Shown here one piece after another: positions 26,439 through 35,194 of a stretch of DNA of 64,000 bases; the first letter of the stretch is position 1; each line of letters starts with the position of its first letter. A program made the position numbers and the translations under genes. The notes under the pieces were generated by a model that searched no databases, was not told the origin of the DNA, and was given only the letters and a program-made list of their open reading frames with translations. This DNA is from Polaromonas sp. 39-63-25 (GTDB lineage Bacteria; Pseudomonadota; Gammaproteobacteria; Burkholderiales; Burkholderiaceae_C), in NCBI RefSeq assembly GCF_002278925.1, contig NZ_NCJH01000014.1, positions 41,702 through 105,701 on the forward strand, written 5' to 3'.

Positions 26439-27527
26439 ATGAAAACCAAAAAAATCGCCACTTTTCTCATCGTCGCGGCGGCACTGCTGGTGCTGCCCCT
26501 GATCCTGCAGCAGGGTGGCAACGCCTGGGTGCGCATTGTCGACATGGCCCTGCTGTATGTCCTGCTGGCCCTGGGCCTGAACATCGTGGTGGGTTACGCC
26601 GGCCTGCTCGATCTCGGCTACGTCGCTTTCTTTGCCGTCGGCGCCTACCTGTTTGCGCTGCTGGGCTCGCCGCACCTGGCCGATGCCTTTCCCGCGGTGA
26701 AGGCGGCTTTCCCGAACGGCCTGCACCTGCCGATCTGGGCCATCATTCCGATGGCGGCGGCCCTCGCGGGTCTCTTCGGCGTGGTTCTGGGTGCCCCCAC
26801 GCTGAAGCTGCGCGGCGATTACCTGGCCATCGTCACGCTGGGTTTTGGCGAAATCATCCGCGTGTTCCTGAACAACCTGGACCGTCCCATCAACCTGACC
26901 AACGGGCCCAAGGGCATCAGCCAGATCGACTCGATGAAGTTCTTCGGGTTCGACTTGGGCAAGACGCATGAATTCTTCGGCATCGAGTTCACCTCGGTGT
27001 CGATGTATTACTACCTCTTCCTGGTGCTCGTGATTGTGTCGGTGGTCATTTGCCACCGCCTCGAGAATTCGCGCATCGGCCGCGCCTGGATGGCGATTCG
27101 CGAAGACGAAATTGCCGCCAAGGCCATGGGCATCAACACCCGCAACCTCAAGCTGCTGGCCTTCGGCATGGGCGCCACGTTCGGCGGCGTGTCCGGCTCC
27201 ATGTTTGCCGCCTTCCAGGGTTTTGTCTCGCCGGAGTCCTTCAGCCTGATGGAGTCGGTCATGATTGTGGCCATGGTGGTGCTGGGCGGCATCGGTCATC
27301 TGCCGGGGGTCATTCTCGGCGCGTTGCTGCTGGCCGCGCTGCCGGAAGTGCTGCGCCACGTGGCCGGGCCGCTGCAGGCCATGACGGGCGGCCGCCTCGA
27401 CTCCGCCATCCTGCGCCAGCTGCTGATTGCGCTGGCCATGATCACCATCATGCTGTCCAGGCCGCGCGGCCTGTGGCCGGCGCCCGACCATGGCAAATCG
27501 CTGGTCAACACCGGCAACGGCAAATAG
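26439..27527 (+). CDS. livM: Branched-chain amino acid ABC transporter permease LivM
   Basis: A 362-residue partner permease with about ten spans (GLNIVVGYAGLLDLGYVAFF; LKLRGDYLAIVTLGFGEIIR are hallmark stretches) and the ATPase-docking loop GRAWMAIREDEIAAKAMGI. It lies 10 bp after livH with AGGAG before the ATG, and 10 bp before livG, so the four genes are one transcription unit. Confidence 0.92.
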   Translation: MKTKKIATFLIVAAALLVLPLILQQGGNAWVRIVDMALLYVLLALGLNIVVGYAGLLDLGYVAFFAVGAYLFALLGSPHLADAFPAVKAAFPNGLHLPIWAIIPMAAALAGLFGVVLGAPTLKLRGDYLAIVTLGFGEIIRVFLNNLDRPINLTNGPKGISQIDSMKFFGFDLGKTHEFFGIEFTSVSMYYYLFLVLVIVSVVICHRLENSRIGRAWMAIREDEIAAKAMGINTRNLKLLAFGMGATFGGVSGSMFAAFQGFVSPESFSLMESVMIVAMVVLGGIGHLPGVILGALLLAALPEVLRHVAGPLQAMTGGRLDSAILRQLLIALAMITIMLSRPRGLWPAPDHGKSLVNTGNGK

Positions 27528-27537
27528 GGGCAAGGCC

Positions 27538-28305
<768 letters not shown>

Positions 28306-28319
28306 AGGAAATCAAGAAC

Positions 28320-29048
28320 ATGGCCACCACAAGTCATACCACCCTGCTCAAAGTCACCGGCCTCAAAGTGGCCTATGGCGGCATCCAGGCGGTCAAGGGC
28401 GTCGATTTCGAAGTCAAGGAGGGTGAACTGGTCACGCTGATCGGCTCCAACGGCGCTGGCAAGACCACCACCATGAAAGCCATCACCGGCACGCTGCCGC
28501 TGCTGGGCGGCGACATCGAATACCTGGGCAAAAGCATCAAGGGCCAGGGCGCCTGGGACCTGGTCAAGGAAGGCCTGGCCATGGTGCCCGAAGGCCGCGG
28601 CGTGTTCACCCGCATGACCATCACCGAAAACCTGCAGATGGGCGCCTACATCCGCAACGACAAGCCCGAGATCGCCGCCGACATGGAGAAGATGTTTGCG
28701 CTGTTTCCACGCCTGCGCGAACGCAAGGACCAGCTCGCCGGCACCATGTCCGGCGGCGAGCAGCAGATGCTGGCCATGGGGCGTGCGCTCATGAGCCGTC
28801 CCCGCGTCTTGCTGCTCGACGAGCCGTCCATGGGCCTGTCCCCCATCATGGTCGACAAGATTTTCGAAGTCGTCAGGGACGTGTCGGCGCAGGGCGTCAC
28901 CGTGCTGCTGGTCGAACAGAACGCCAGCCGGGCCCTGGGCATTGCCGACCGCGGTTATGTCATGGAGTCGGGCCTGGTCACGATGAACGGCGAGGCGAAG
29001 GAACTGCTCAACGATCCGCGGGTGAGAGCGGCTTATCTGGGGGAGTGA
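28320..29048 (+). CDS. livF: Branched-chain amino acid ABC transporter ATPase LivF
   Basis: A 242-residue ATPase with Walker A GSNGAGKT, the LivF-type VPEGRGVFTRMTITENL segment, signature MSGGEQQMLAMGRAL, Walker B VLLLDEPSMGLSP and switch region LLVEQNASRAL. The ATG at 28320 has GAAGGAAA upstream. Last gene of livHMGF; no substrate-binding-protein gene follows, so the binding partner must be encoded elsewhere. Confidence 0.93.
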   Translation: MATTSHTTLLKVTGLKVAYGGIQAVKGVDFEVKEGELVTLIGSNGAGKTTTMKAITGTLPLLGGDIEYLGKSIKGQGAWDLVKEGLAMVPEGRGVFTRMTITENLQMGAYIRNDKPEIAADMEKMFALFPRLRERKDQLAGTMSGGEQQMLAMGRALMSRPRVLLLDEPSMGLSPIMVDKIFEVVRDVSAQGVTVLLVEQNASRALGIADRGYVMESGLVTMNGEAKELLNDPRVRAAYLGE

Positions 29049-29060
29049 TTCTTCAAGGAG

Positions 29061-29116
29061 TTTTGGCTTCAAGACCTTGCACGACGGGCGCCAGCAGCTA
29101 TTGAATCAGTAGCAAA
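29061..29116. repeat. AGCTAT-family intergenic repeat
   Basis: The arm TTTTGGCTTCAAGACCTTGC, then ACGGGCGCCAGC, then AGCTATTGAATCAGTAGC: the inverted orientation of the copy at 13051. It lies between the convergent ends of livF and the next gene. Confidence 0.75.
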
Positions 29117-29158
29117 ATCAGAGCCTTCCCGGGCCTGATTTTTGTATGCGATACAGCT

Positions 29159-30157
29159 TTATTTTCCCGCCGCGTTCGACTTTTCAATCCCGGTCGCCAC
29201 CGCCTGGGCCAGACTGTTCGACAAGCCACTGTCACCCGTCACCTTGCCGAGCGCCGCACCGGTCACCAGTTGAATCAGGCGGGTCGATGGGTCGGTATTG
29301 GCCGATGTGCCGGCCGAACCTTCCGGGGCGGTGGCGCTTTTCATCAGGCCGCTGACCAGGTCCATGGCAAAACGGTTGCCTGAACTTCCGCCACCACCGC
29401 CTGAAGAGCCCGCCATCGTCAAGGCTACCTGGCCCAGAATCGCAAAAGCCGTGCGCCAGGCTTTTTCACTTTCCTGCTGCTTGAAATCACCCACGGCAAT
29501 CTGCAGGTCGCGGTGGTACTGCTGCTGCAGCAGGGCCATGTAGTCGGGCCGCGCCGGCATGAACATCACCACGCCACCGCCGACTACTGCCGAATTGCTG
29601 ACAAACAGGCCGGTTTCCTTGCTGTTGTCTTCCAGATCCACCTTGTCACCGTAAAAGATGATGTGGCCCATGGTGATGCGTCCTGCCTCCATCCCCTTGG
29701 CCGGCATGTAGTCGAAGCGACCGCGGAATTCGATGCCGTTGCCCAGGGCATACACACCCTCGTAGGGCACCGCCAGCCGCGCCCGCATGAAGGCGTGGTC
29801 CAGGCGTCCGAAGCTGCCGGTGAACACCGGCACGATGTTCATGGCGCCAAAACCGCGTATCTGGCTGCCGCGGTCCATCAGGCCGTCCGCGCCGTAGAAC
29901 TGCTCGTACTTCTTGCCCTTGGTCAGCGGATGGCTGACCAGGTAACGCTGGCCGGGAATGGTCTTGCTGTTTTGCCAGACGCCTTCGAGCATCTGGTTCT
30001 GGTACATGTCGTGCACCGTTCCCTGGCCGTTGCGGCAGTCGCCCTGCACACAGCGGTAAAAGTCGGCATTGGAGATGTCCAGCGCATGGACGGCCGGCGC
30101 CAATGCAGCCACCAGCGTGGCCAGCGCCATGGCGCGGCGTGAAGAGGAAGCCCGCAT
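29159..30157 (-). CDS. Secreted protein of unknown function (MORN-like N terminus)
   Basis: A 332-residue protein with a signal peptide (cleavage near VHA-LD, about residue 25). Near the N terminus YRCVQGDCRNGQGTVHDMYQ and later EFRGRFDYMPAKGMEAGRI look like MORN-type G-x-x-x-N-G-x-G repeats; two cysteines could be disulfide-linked. A glycine-rich segment (about 255-265) separates it from an Ala/Ser-rich C-terminal part. It is 4 bp downstream of another secreted-protein gene and almost certainly cotranscribed with it. Function unknown; an envelope or surface role is inference. Confidence 0.7.
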   Translation of the reverse strand: MRASSSRRAMALATLVAALAPAVHALDISNADFYRCVQGDCRNGQGTVHDMYQNQMLEGVWQNSKTIPGQRYLVSHPLTKGKKYEQFYGADGLMDRGSQIRGFGAMNIVPVFTGSFGRLDHAFMRARLAVPYEGVYALGNGIEFRGRFDYMPAKGMEAGRITMGHIIFYGDKVDLEDNSKETGLFVSNSAVVGGGVVMFMPARPDYMALLQQQYHRDLQIAVGDFKQQESEKAWRTAFAILGQVALTMAGSSGGGGGSSGNRFAMDLVSGLMKSATAPEGSAGTSANTDPSTRLIQLVTGAALGKVTGDSGLSNSLAQAVATGIEKSNAAGK

Positions 30158-30161
30158 CCCC

Positions 30162-31238
30162 TCAGTCCTTGGGACAGGTCTGGGCTTTGGTCAACACGCC
30201 TGCAATAAAGCAGTTGCGGGTTTCCAGCATTTCCACGCCATTGACAGTCACCAGCCGGGCTTTCTCCATGCCGGGCATCTGGTCCAGCCGCATGCCCGAT
30301 GCCTTCAGGTAGTTCTCCTGCACCTGCACTTGCTCGCCGTGGTACGTGCCGTTTTTCATGGGCGTCTCGCTGGTCATGAAAAACTTGTCGTTCTTGTACA
30401 TGACCATTTTGTTGACAGGCCCGCTCATGCCGGACGTGAAATGGCTGTCCAGCTGCTGCTGGAAGCTGGTGTTGACACCAAACAGCCCGCCGGTGATTTT
30501 GGGCGCCATGCTCACGGTGAAAGTAGCCATTTGCCCGGAGCTGAAATTCATGTAATACAGCGAAACCTGTGGCTCGGGCGCATCCGGAATTTTTGTTTTG
30601 GCCATGGTCTGGGCCATTTGCGCATCGTCGTACAGGGTCTCGTTACGCATGGACAACTGGTTGGCGTGGTAGCGGTCTCCGTCCTGGACCTTGCCGTCCT
30701 TGAAAGTCAGGAAATAGCGGCTGGCCTGCTGCGTCCCCATCTTCATGGTCATCTTCACCTTCCTGGTGCCGAGGTCCATGTTGTTGACGTTTTCCATCAG
30801 GGTGTCGAACTGCACCAGGAAATCGGTGTCGCCCTCGAGCTTGCCGTCCTTGCAGGCCGCCTTGAGCGGCGTGATGCGGATGTTGCTGTACTGCATGGGC
30901 TTGGCGGCGGTGTCCGGGTCCATGCCCATGTCGCGCAGCTGTTTTCGCGACATCAGCCGGATCTTCTCGGCCTCTTCCGGAATCGCCATGAAAAGTCCGA
31001 GCGGCTGGTACAGGTCACGCTGGGGAACTTCACAAGGCATGGCCATGGGCGCGGCCGGTGGCTTGAAAAAGTTGGGGTCGGCCTTGATGCGGGCGTAGTC
31101 GGCCTGGAAACGCTTGACCAGCGCCTGTGCTTCGGGCTCGGCAGGGTTCGGCAGGTCGAGCGCGAGCGCGGGACCCACGCCCAGACAGGCAAGAGCCAGC
31201 AGGTAAAAACGCGAGGCACGAAGGGAAAAACGGGGCAT
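30162..31238 (-). CDS. Secreted protein of unknown function
   Basis: A 358-residue protein with a signal peptide (cleavage near ALA-LD, about residue 27). The mature protein has scattered cysteines (PCEVP, AACKDG, RNCFIAG, TCPKD) that could form two disulfides, and an NGTYHGEQVQVQ stretch that recalls the MORN-like pattern of its operon partner. It is the first gene of a two-gene unit reading left. I do not recognise the family; homologues, if any, are probably restricted to Burkholderiales. Confidence 0.7.
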   Translation of the reverse strand: MPRFSLRASRFYLLALACLGVGPALALDLPNPAEPEAQALVKRFQADYARIKADPNFFKPPAAPMAMPCEVPQRDLYQPLGLFMAIPEEAEKIRLMSRKQLRDMGMDPDTAAKPMQYSNIRITPLKAACKDGKLEGDTDFLVQFDTLMENVNNMDLGTRKVKMTMKMGTQQASRYFLTFKDGKVQDGDRYHANQLSMRNETLYDDAQMAQTMAKTKIPDAPEPQVSLYYMNFSSGQMATFTVSMAPKITGGLFGVNTSFQQQLDSHFTSGMSGPVNKMVMYKNDKFFMTSETPMKNGTYHGEQVQVQENYLKASGMRLDQMPGMEKARLVTVNGVEMLETRNCFIAGVLTKAQTCPKD

Positions 31239-31386
31239 GGCAACTCCAGGGGATAGGTGCCGGCCATGTTAGCCAGCGCTGCGCATTCGGGGCATCCCGC
31301 GTTTGTGGGAGGTCGGGCGCACCGCCGTGCCGGCCCTAGGGAATCCCACGGTGACCCGGGCTCCCGGTTTTGCCACAATCAGGGCC

Positions 31387-32388
31387 ATGAAAACCTCCTC
31401 TCTCTCCTTTTTCCCCTGTTTCGCGGCCCGTGCGCTGGCGGCGGCCTCCATCGCCGTGCTGGCCCTGTCGTCCACCCTCGCCACGGCCCAGCCCAAGGTC
31501 ATGCGCATCATCGTGCCGTACGCACCCGGCGGTCCGATCGACGTCACCGCGCGTCTCATGGCCGAACGCGTCAAGGACTCGCTGGGCACCGTGATCATTG
31601 AAAACCGCCCCGGTGGCGGCGGCAACATCGGCGCCGATCTGGTGGCCAAAGCCGCGCCTGACGGCCTGACCATCGGCATTGCCGCCGTGGCCACCCACGC
31701 CATCAACCCCTGGCTTTACAGCAAGATGCCCTACAACGCAGCCACCGACTTTGCGCCCATCACGCAGATGCTGCGCGTGCCGAACGTGCTGGTCATGAAC
31801 GCCGACACCGCCAGACGCCTGAACATCCACACCCTGGCCGACCTGATCGCCTACGCCAAAGCCAATCCGGCCAAGCTCAACTATGGTAGCGGTGGCAATG
31901 GCAGTGCCGGCCACCTGGCCGGGGAAATGTTCAAAAAGGACGCCGGCATTTTTGCGCTGCACATTCCCTACAACGGCGGCAACCCGGCGCAACTGGCGCT
32001 GCTCAGTGGCCAGGTCGATTTCAACTTCGACAACCTCGCGACCGCCTCCGCCAACATCAAGGCCGGCAAACTCAAGGCGCTGGCCGTGACCACCGAAAAA
32101 CGCAGCGCAGCGCTGCCCGAGGTGCCGGCTGTGGCCGAAACGCTCAAGGGTTTTGCCATCGACACCTGGTGGGGCCTGGTGGCCCCGGCCGCGACCCCGA
32201 AAGACGTGATCGTCAAACTGAACCAGGCCTTTGTGGCCGCGCTGAACTCGCCGGAAGCCAAAGCCCGTTTTGCCGCGCTGCTGGCCGAACCGGTGGCGAG
32301 TTCGCCGGAACAGTTTGGCGCTTTCATGAAAAGCGAGCTGGCCAAGTATGAGAAGGTGGTGAAGGCTTCCGGGGCTCGGGTGGATTGA
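31387..32388 (+). CDS. Tripartite tricarboxylate transporter substrate-binding protein (Bug/TctC family)
   Basis: A 333-residue periplasmic binding protein: signal peptide (cleavage near ATA-QP, about residue 35), then the Bug fold with IIVPYAPGGPIDVTARLMAE and VIIENRPGGGGNIGADLVAK, the two loops that grip a carboxylate ligand. Bug proteins are hugely amplified in Comamonadaceae and Alcaligenaceae and many have no adjacent TctA/TctB, as here. The ligand is unknown. CACAAT lies 7 nt before the ATG, and no Shine-Dalgarno is evident. Confidence 0.9.
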   Translation: MKTSSLSFFPCFAARALAAASIAVLALSSTLATAQPKVMRIIVPYAPGGPIDVTARLMAERVKDSLGTVIIENRPGGGGNIGADLVAKAAPDGLTIGIAAVATHAINPWLYSKMPYNAATDFAPITQMLRVPNVLVMNADTARRLNIHTLADLIAYAKANPAKLNYGSGGNGSAGHLAGEMFKKDAGIFALHIPYNGGNPAQLALLSGQVDFNFDNLATASANIKAGKLKALAVTTEKRSAALPEVPAVAETLKGFAIDTWWGLVAPAATPKDVIVKLNQAFVAALNSPEAKARFAALLAEPVASSPEQFGAFMKSELAKYEKVVKASGARVD

Positions 32389-32391
32389 TTT

Positions 32392-32461
32392 TCTTGAGCC
32401 TTTTGAGGCTCTGGCCCTTATGCGACGGGCGTAGACAGCTATTGAATTTATAGCGAATATT
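32392..32461. repeat. AGCTAT-family intergenic repeat
   Basis: TTGAGGCTCTGGCCCTTATG is followed by CGACGGGCGTAGAC and AGCTATTGAATTTATAGCG. The core is identical to that embedded in the E1 gene at 8023-8046. Confidence 0.8.
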
Positions 32462-32471
32462 TTCTGTGGCT

Positions 32472-32503
32472 TGTCATCCCGGACTTGATCCGGGATCCAT
32501 GTG
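32472..32503. repeat. Palindromic repeat, TCATCCCGGACTTGATCCGGGATCC type
   Basis: One half of the palindromic element seen at 4337 and 40682: CCCGGACTTGATCCGGG is an inverted repeat of 7 bp arms. Confidence 0.7.
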
Positions 32504-32556
32504 TGCTAACTCGCGCTTTGAGGTGTGCCGGCAAGCCGGGGGTTGCCCGGCGGCAA

Positions 32557-32592
32557 CTTACTTTCTTTTTGCGTCGCCAAAAAGAAAGTAAG
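32557..32592. repeat. Perfect 14-bp inverted repeat in a repeat-rich gap
   Basis: CTTACTTTCTTTTT (32557-32570) and AAAAAGAAAGTAAG (32579-32592) are perfect complements around an 8-nt loop (GCGTCGCC). The remaining gap to 32982 holds no believable gene: it is a mosaic of GC-rich repeats with short frames on both strands and, near 32868-32935, a CCCTCC...GAGGGC sequence related to the element after pcaJ. Confidence 0.7.
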
Positions 32593-32982
32593 CAAAGAAA
32601 AAGGCGACCCGATGGTCTGGGTCCCCTGCGCTGCGCTCCGGGGCAACCTGCGCTACTCGACTCCGGCGGGGGTCGGCAGAACTCGCTGCGCTCGGACAAC
32701 TGCCGCCCTGATCCCGCCTCCGTCTGCGCTGCTCGGCCCAGCCCGACGGGTAGGGAAAAAATGCGGGTTCGGGATCGGATGCGGGGAGACCTGACGCGCG
32801 CAGCGCGTCAGGTCGGACCACGGGACCGTCATGTTTGCACGCGCTTGCAGCACACACGGCCAAATGAAGTCCCCCTCCATCGCCCAGCGGGGCGAGGGCA
32901 GGGGATAGGGGTGGGAGTGGGGAGTCCGTCCTACTGTCCAGAGCAGACTGAAGGCGCAGCGTGACGCAAGCAGCGCAAAAAT

Positions 32983-34026
32983 TCACGCCAGCGCTTTGGC
33001 CTTGTCCGCCTCAGTGGTAAACGAATCCGCATAAAACTCTTCAGCAGGCAAACCGCCGATCGCGCTGTAGTCTGCGCGGGCCGAGTCGACCACGATGGGC
33101 GCGCCGCAGGCATAGACCTGGTGGCCCGAGAGGTCCGGGAAGTCTTCCAGCACTGACTTGTGCACGAAGCCGGTGCGGCCGGTCCAGTTGTCTTCCGGCA
33201 GTGCGTTGGAGATCACCGGCACATAGCTCAGGTTCGGCATCTCTGCGACCTTGGCCAGCACCCAGTCGTTCATGTACAGGTCGGCCGGGCGGCGGCCGCC
33301 CCAGTACAGCACGGCGGGCCGGGTGATGCCCTTGAACTGCATGTGTTCGATCAACGCCTTGATGGGCGCAAAGCCCGTGCCCGAGGCCAGCAGCACCATG
33401 GGCTTGTCGCTGTCTTCGCGCAGGAAGAAGCTGCCGTAAGGCCCTTCGATGCGCAGGATGTCTTTTTCCTTCATGGTGCCGAACACCTGCTCGGTGAACT
33501 TGCCGCCCGGCATGTGGCGGATGTGCAGCTCGATGCCGGGGTTGTCCAGCTGCGTGTGCGGCGCATTGGCCATGGAGTAGCTGCGGCGGTCGCCGTCGCG
33601 CAGCAAAAACTCCACGTACTGGCCAGCGTGGTACTTGAACACATCGCTGGCCGGCAACTGCAGGCGGATCACGATCACGTCGTGCGAGGCGCGTGCCAGG
33701 CTGCTCACGCGGGCCGGCATTTTCTTGATCGGGAAGGCGCTTTCGTCGGTGACCTGGCGCGACTCCAGCACCACGTCGGTCTGCGCCACGCCGCAGCAGG
33801 TCAGGATGAACCCCGCGGCTTCTTCCTCGTGCGACAGTGCCTTGAGCTGGTGCGGGCCGTGCACGACCGTGCCTTCGATCTTTTTGCACTTGCAGGAACC
33901 GCAGGCGCCGTCCTTGCAGCCATAAGGCATGCCTATGCCCTGGCGGATGGCCGCGGCCAGCAGCGCTTCGTCGGGGTTGGCGGTGAACGAACGGCCGCTG
34001 GGCAGCACGGTGACGTTGAAAGTCAT
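32983..34026 (-). CDS. 2Fe-2S ferredoxin / FAD / NAD(P)H oxidoreductase (AscD-like)
   Basis: A 347-residue electron-transfer flavoprotein. The N-terminal ferredoxin domain has the plant-type cluster motif CKDGACGSCKCKK plus a distal Cys (TCCGV); then an FAD-binding domain with RRSYSMAN and an NAD-binding domain with GTGFAPIKALIEHM and the C-terminal YACGAP. In databases such proteins are often named CDP-6-deoxy-delta-3,4-glucoseen reductase, but in Burkholderiales without sugar-synthesis neighbours they more likely feed electrons to an oxygenase or flavin acceptor. The start at 34026 is the ATG directly before the ferredoxin domain. Confidence 0.85.
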   Translation of the reverse strand: MTFNVTVLPSGRSFTANPDEALLAAAIRQGIGMPYGCKDGACGSCKCKKIEGTVVHGPHQLKALSHEEEAAGFILTCCGVAQTDVVLESRQVTDESAFPIKKMPARVSSLARASHDVIVIRLQLPASDVFKYHAGQYVEFLLRDGDRRSYSMANAPHTQLDNPGIELHIRHMPGGKFTEQVFGTMKEKDILRIEGPYGSFFLREDSDKPMVLLASGTGFAPIKALIEHMQFKGITRPAVLYWGGRRPADLYMNDWVLAKVAEMPNLSYVPVISNALPEDNWTGRTGFVHKSVLEDFPDLSGHQVYACGAPIVVDSARADYSAIGGLPAEEFYADSFTTEADKAKALA

Positions 34027-34091
34027 ACTGGTTATCCTCTGACGTAATCCTGTTTTTATAACTCTGGCTGTTTTCAGCAGATTCCCCAATT

Positions 34092-35018
34092 TTGCCCTCA
34101 AACCAAAGTCCCCTCGGCGCCCTGCCTTCGCGCTTTCGCCGCCAGCGTATTCTGATCATCGGCTGCGGCGACGTCGGCCTGCGTGTGGCACGCCAGCTGG
34201 CGCCGCGTGTGCGGCTGCTGGCCCTGAGCTCGTCGCCCGAACGCAGCCCTGAACTGCGTGCCCAACACATCACGCCGCTGGCCGGTAACCTGGATCAGAG
34301 CGCCACCCTGCGGCGGCTGGCCGGGCTGGCCACCCGCGTGGTCCACCTGGCCCCGCCGCCCGGAGAGAACCTGCCCGACTGGCGCCGCGACCCGCGCACG
34401 CTGGCCCTGCTGCGGGCCATGCGCCTGCGCGGCCTGCCGCAAGCGGTGGTGTATGGCTCGACCAGCGGCGTGTACGGCGATTGCCAGGGGGAGTGGGCAA
34501 GTGAAACGCGCGCCGTGAACCCGCACACGCCGCGCGCGTGGCGCCGTGTTGATGCCGAGACCCAGCTGCGCTTTTTTGGCCGGTCCAGCGGAGTGCGGGT
34601 GCACACGTTGCGCATTCCGGGCATCTACGCCCCCGACCGCGAGGGCGGCACGCCGCACGGCCGTCTGCTCAAGGGCACGCCGGTGCTGGCGCCAGCGGAC
34701 GATGTGTTCACCAACCACATTCATGCCGACGACCTGGCGCGTGCCTGCGTGGCGGCTCTGTGGCGCGGCAAACCCCAGCGCATCACCAATGCCAGCGACG
34801 ACACCGAGCTGAAGATGGGCGACTACTTCGACCTCGCCGCCGACCTGTACAGCCTGCCGCGCCCGCCGCGGGTGGCACGCAGCACCGCGCAGGACGAATT
34901 GCCGTTGATGCTGCTGAGCTTCATGAGCGAGTCGCGCCGGCTAGCCAACACGCGGCTGAAGCGGGAGCTGGGCCTGCGGCTGCATTACCCGACCGTAGCG
35001 GATGGCCTGCGCCCTTGA
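34092..35018 (+). CDS. NAD-dependent epimerase/dehydratase family protein (YeeZ-like SDR)
   Basis: About 308 residues with a Rossmann dinucleotide site ILIIGCGDVGLRVARQL near residue 20, the VVYGSTSGVYGD strand and the LRIPGIYAPDR region of extended SDRs. The usual YxxxK catalytic pair is not visible after the VYGD segment (AWRRVDAETQ at that place), as in YeeZ-type atypical SDRs, so dehydrogenase activity is not assured. No ATG exists at the N terminus; TTG at 34092 is the best available start but lacks a ribosome-binding site, so the true start may differ slightly. It is divergent from the ferredoxin reductase. Confidence 0.72.
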   Translation: MPSNQSPLGALPSRFRRQRILIIGCGDVGLRVARQLAPRVRLLALSSSPERSPELRAQHITPLAGNLDQSATLRRLAGLATRVVHLAPPPGENLPDWRRDPRTLALLRAMRLRGLPQAVVYGSTSGVYGDCQGEWASETRAVNPHTPRAWRRVDAETQLRFFGRSSGVRVHTLRIPGIYAPDREGGTPHGRLLKGTPVLAPADDVFTNHIHADDLARACVAALWRGKPQRITNASDDTELKMGDYFDLAADLYSLPRPPRVARSTAQDELPLMLLSFMSESRRLANTRLKRELGLRLHYPTVADGLRP

Positions 35019-35023
35019 ATTCT

Positions 35024-35044
35024 GCGGTGAGCGGTGAGCGGTGA
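35024..35044. repeat. Three tandem GCGGTGA units
   Basis: Three perfect tandem copies of the 7-mer GCGGTGA directly after the SDR stop codon. Such short repeats arise by slippage; the following 150 bp up to the chemoreceptor gene contain no other feature I can name. Confidence 0.7.
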
Positions 35045-35194
35045 GTGGCAAGTGGGTCTGCTGGCTTGCCGCCAGCGCCCTTGGCGGGATGCGTTGGCAG
35101 GCGTTTATTAAAGTTTTTCGCCGGATCTGCCGTTAGATGGGAGATTCGGTCGTATTGACACCTTCAACGCCTCAAAGGAAGCTTTTCACCCGCC

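Noticed and set aside
32485-32964. Open frames of 89-159 codons in the repeat-rich gap
   Set aside because: All run through repeated, palindromic DNA, have implausible composition (Arg/Pro/Gly-rich) and overlap one another on both strands.
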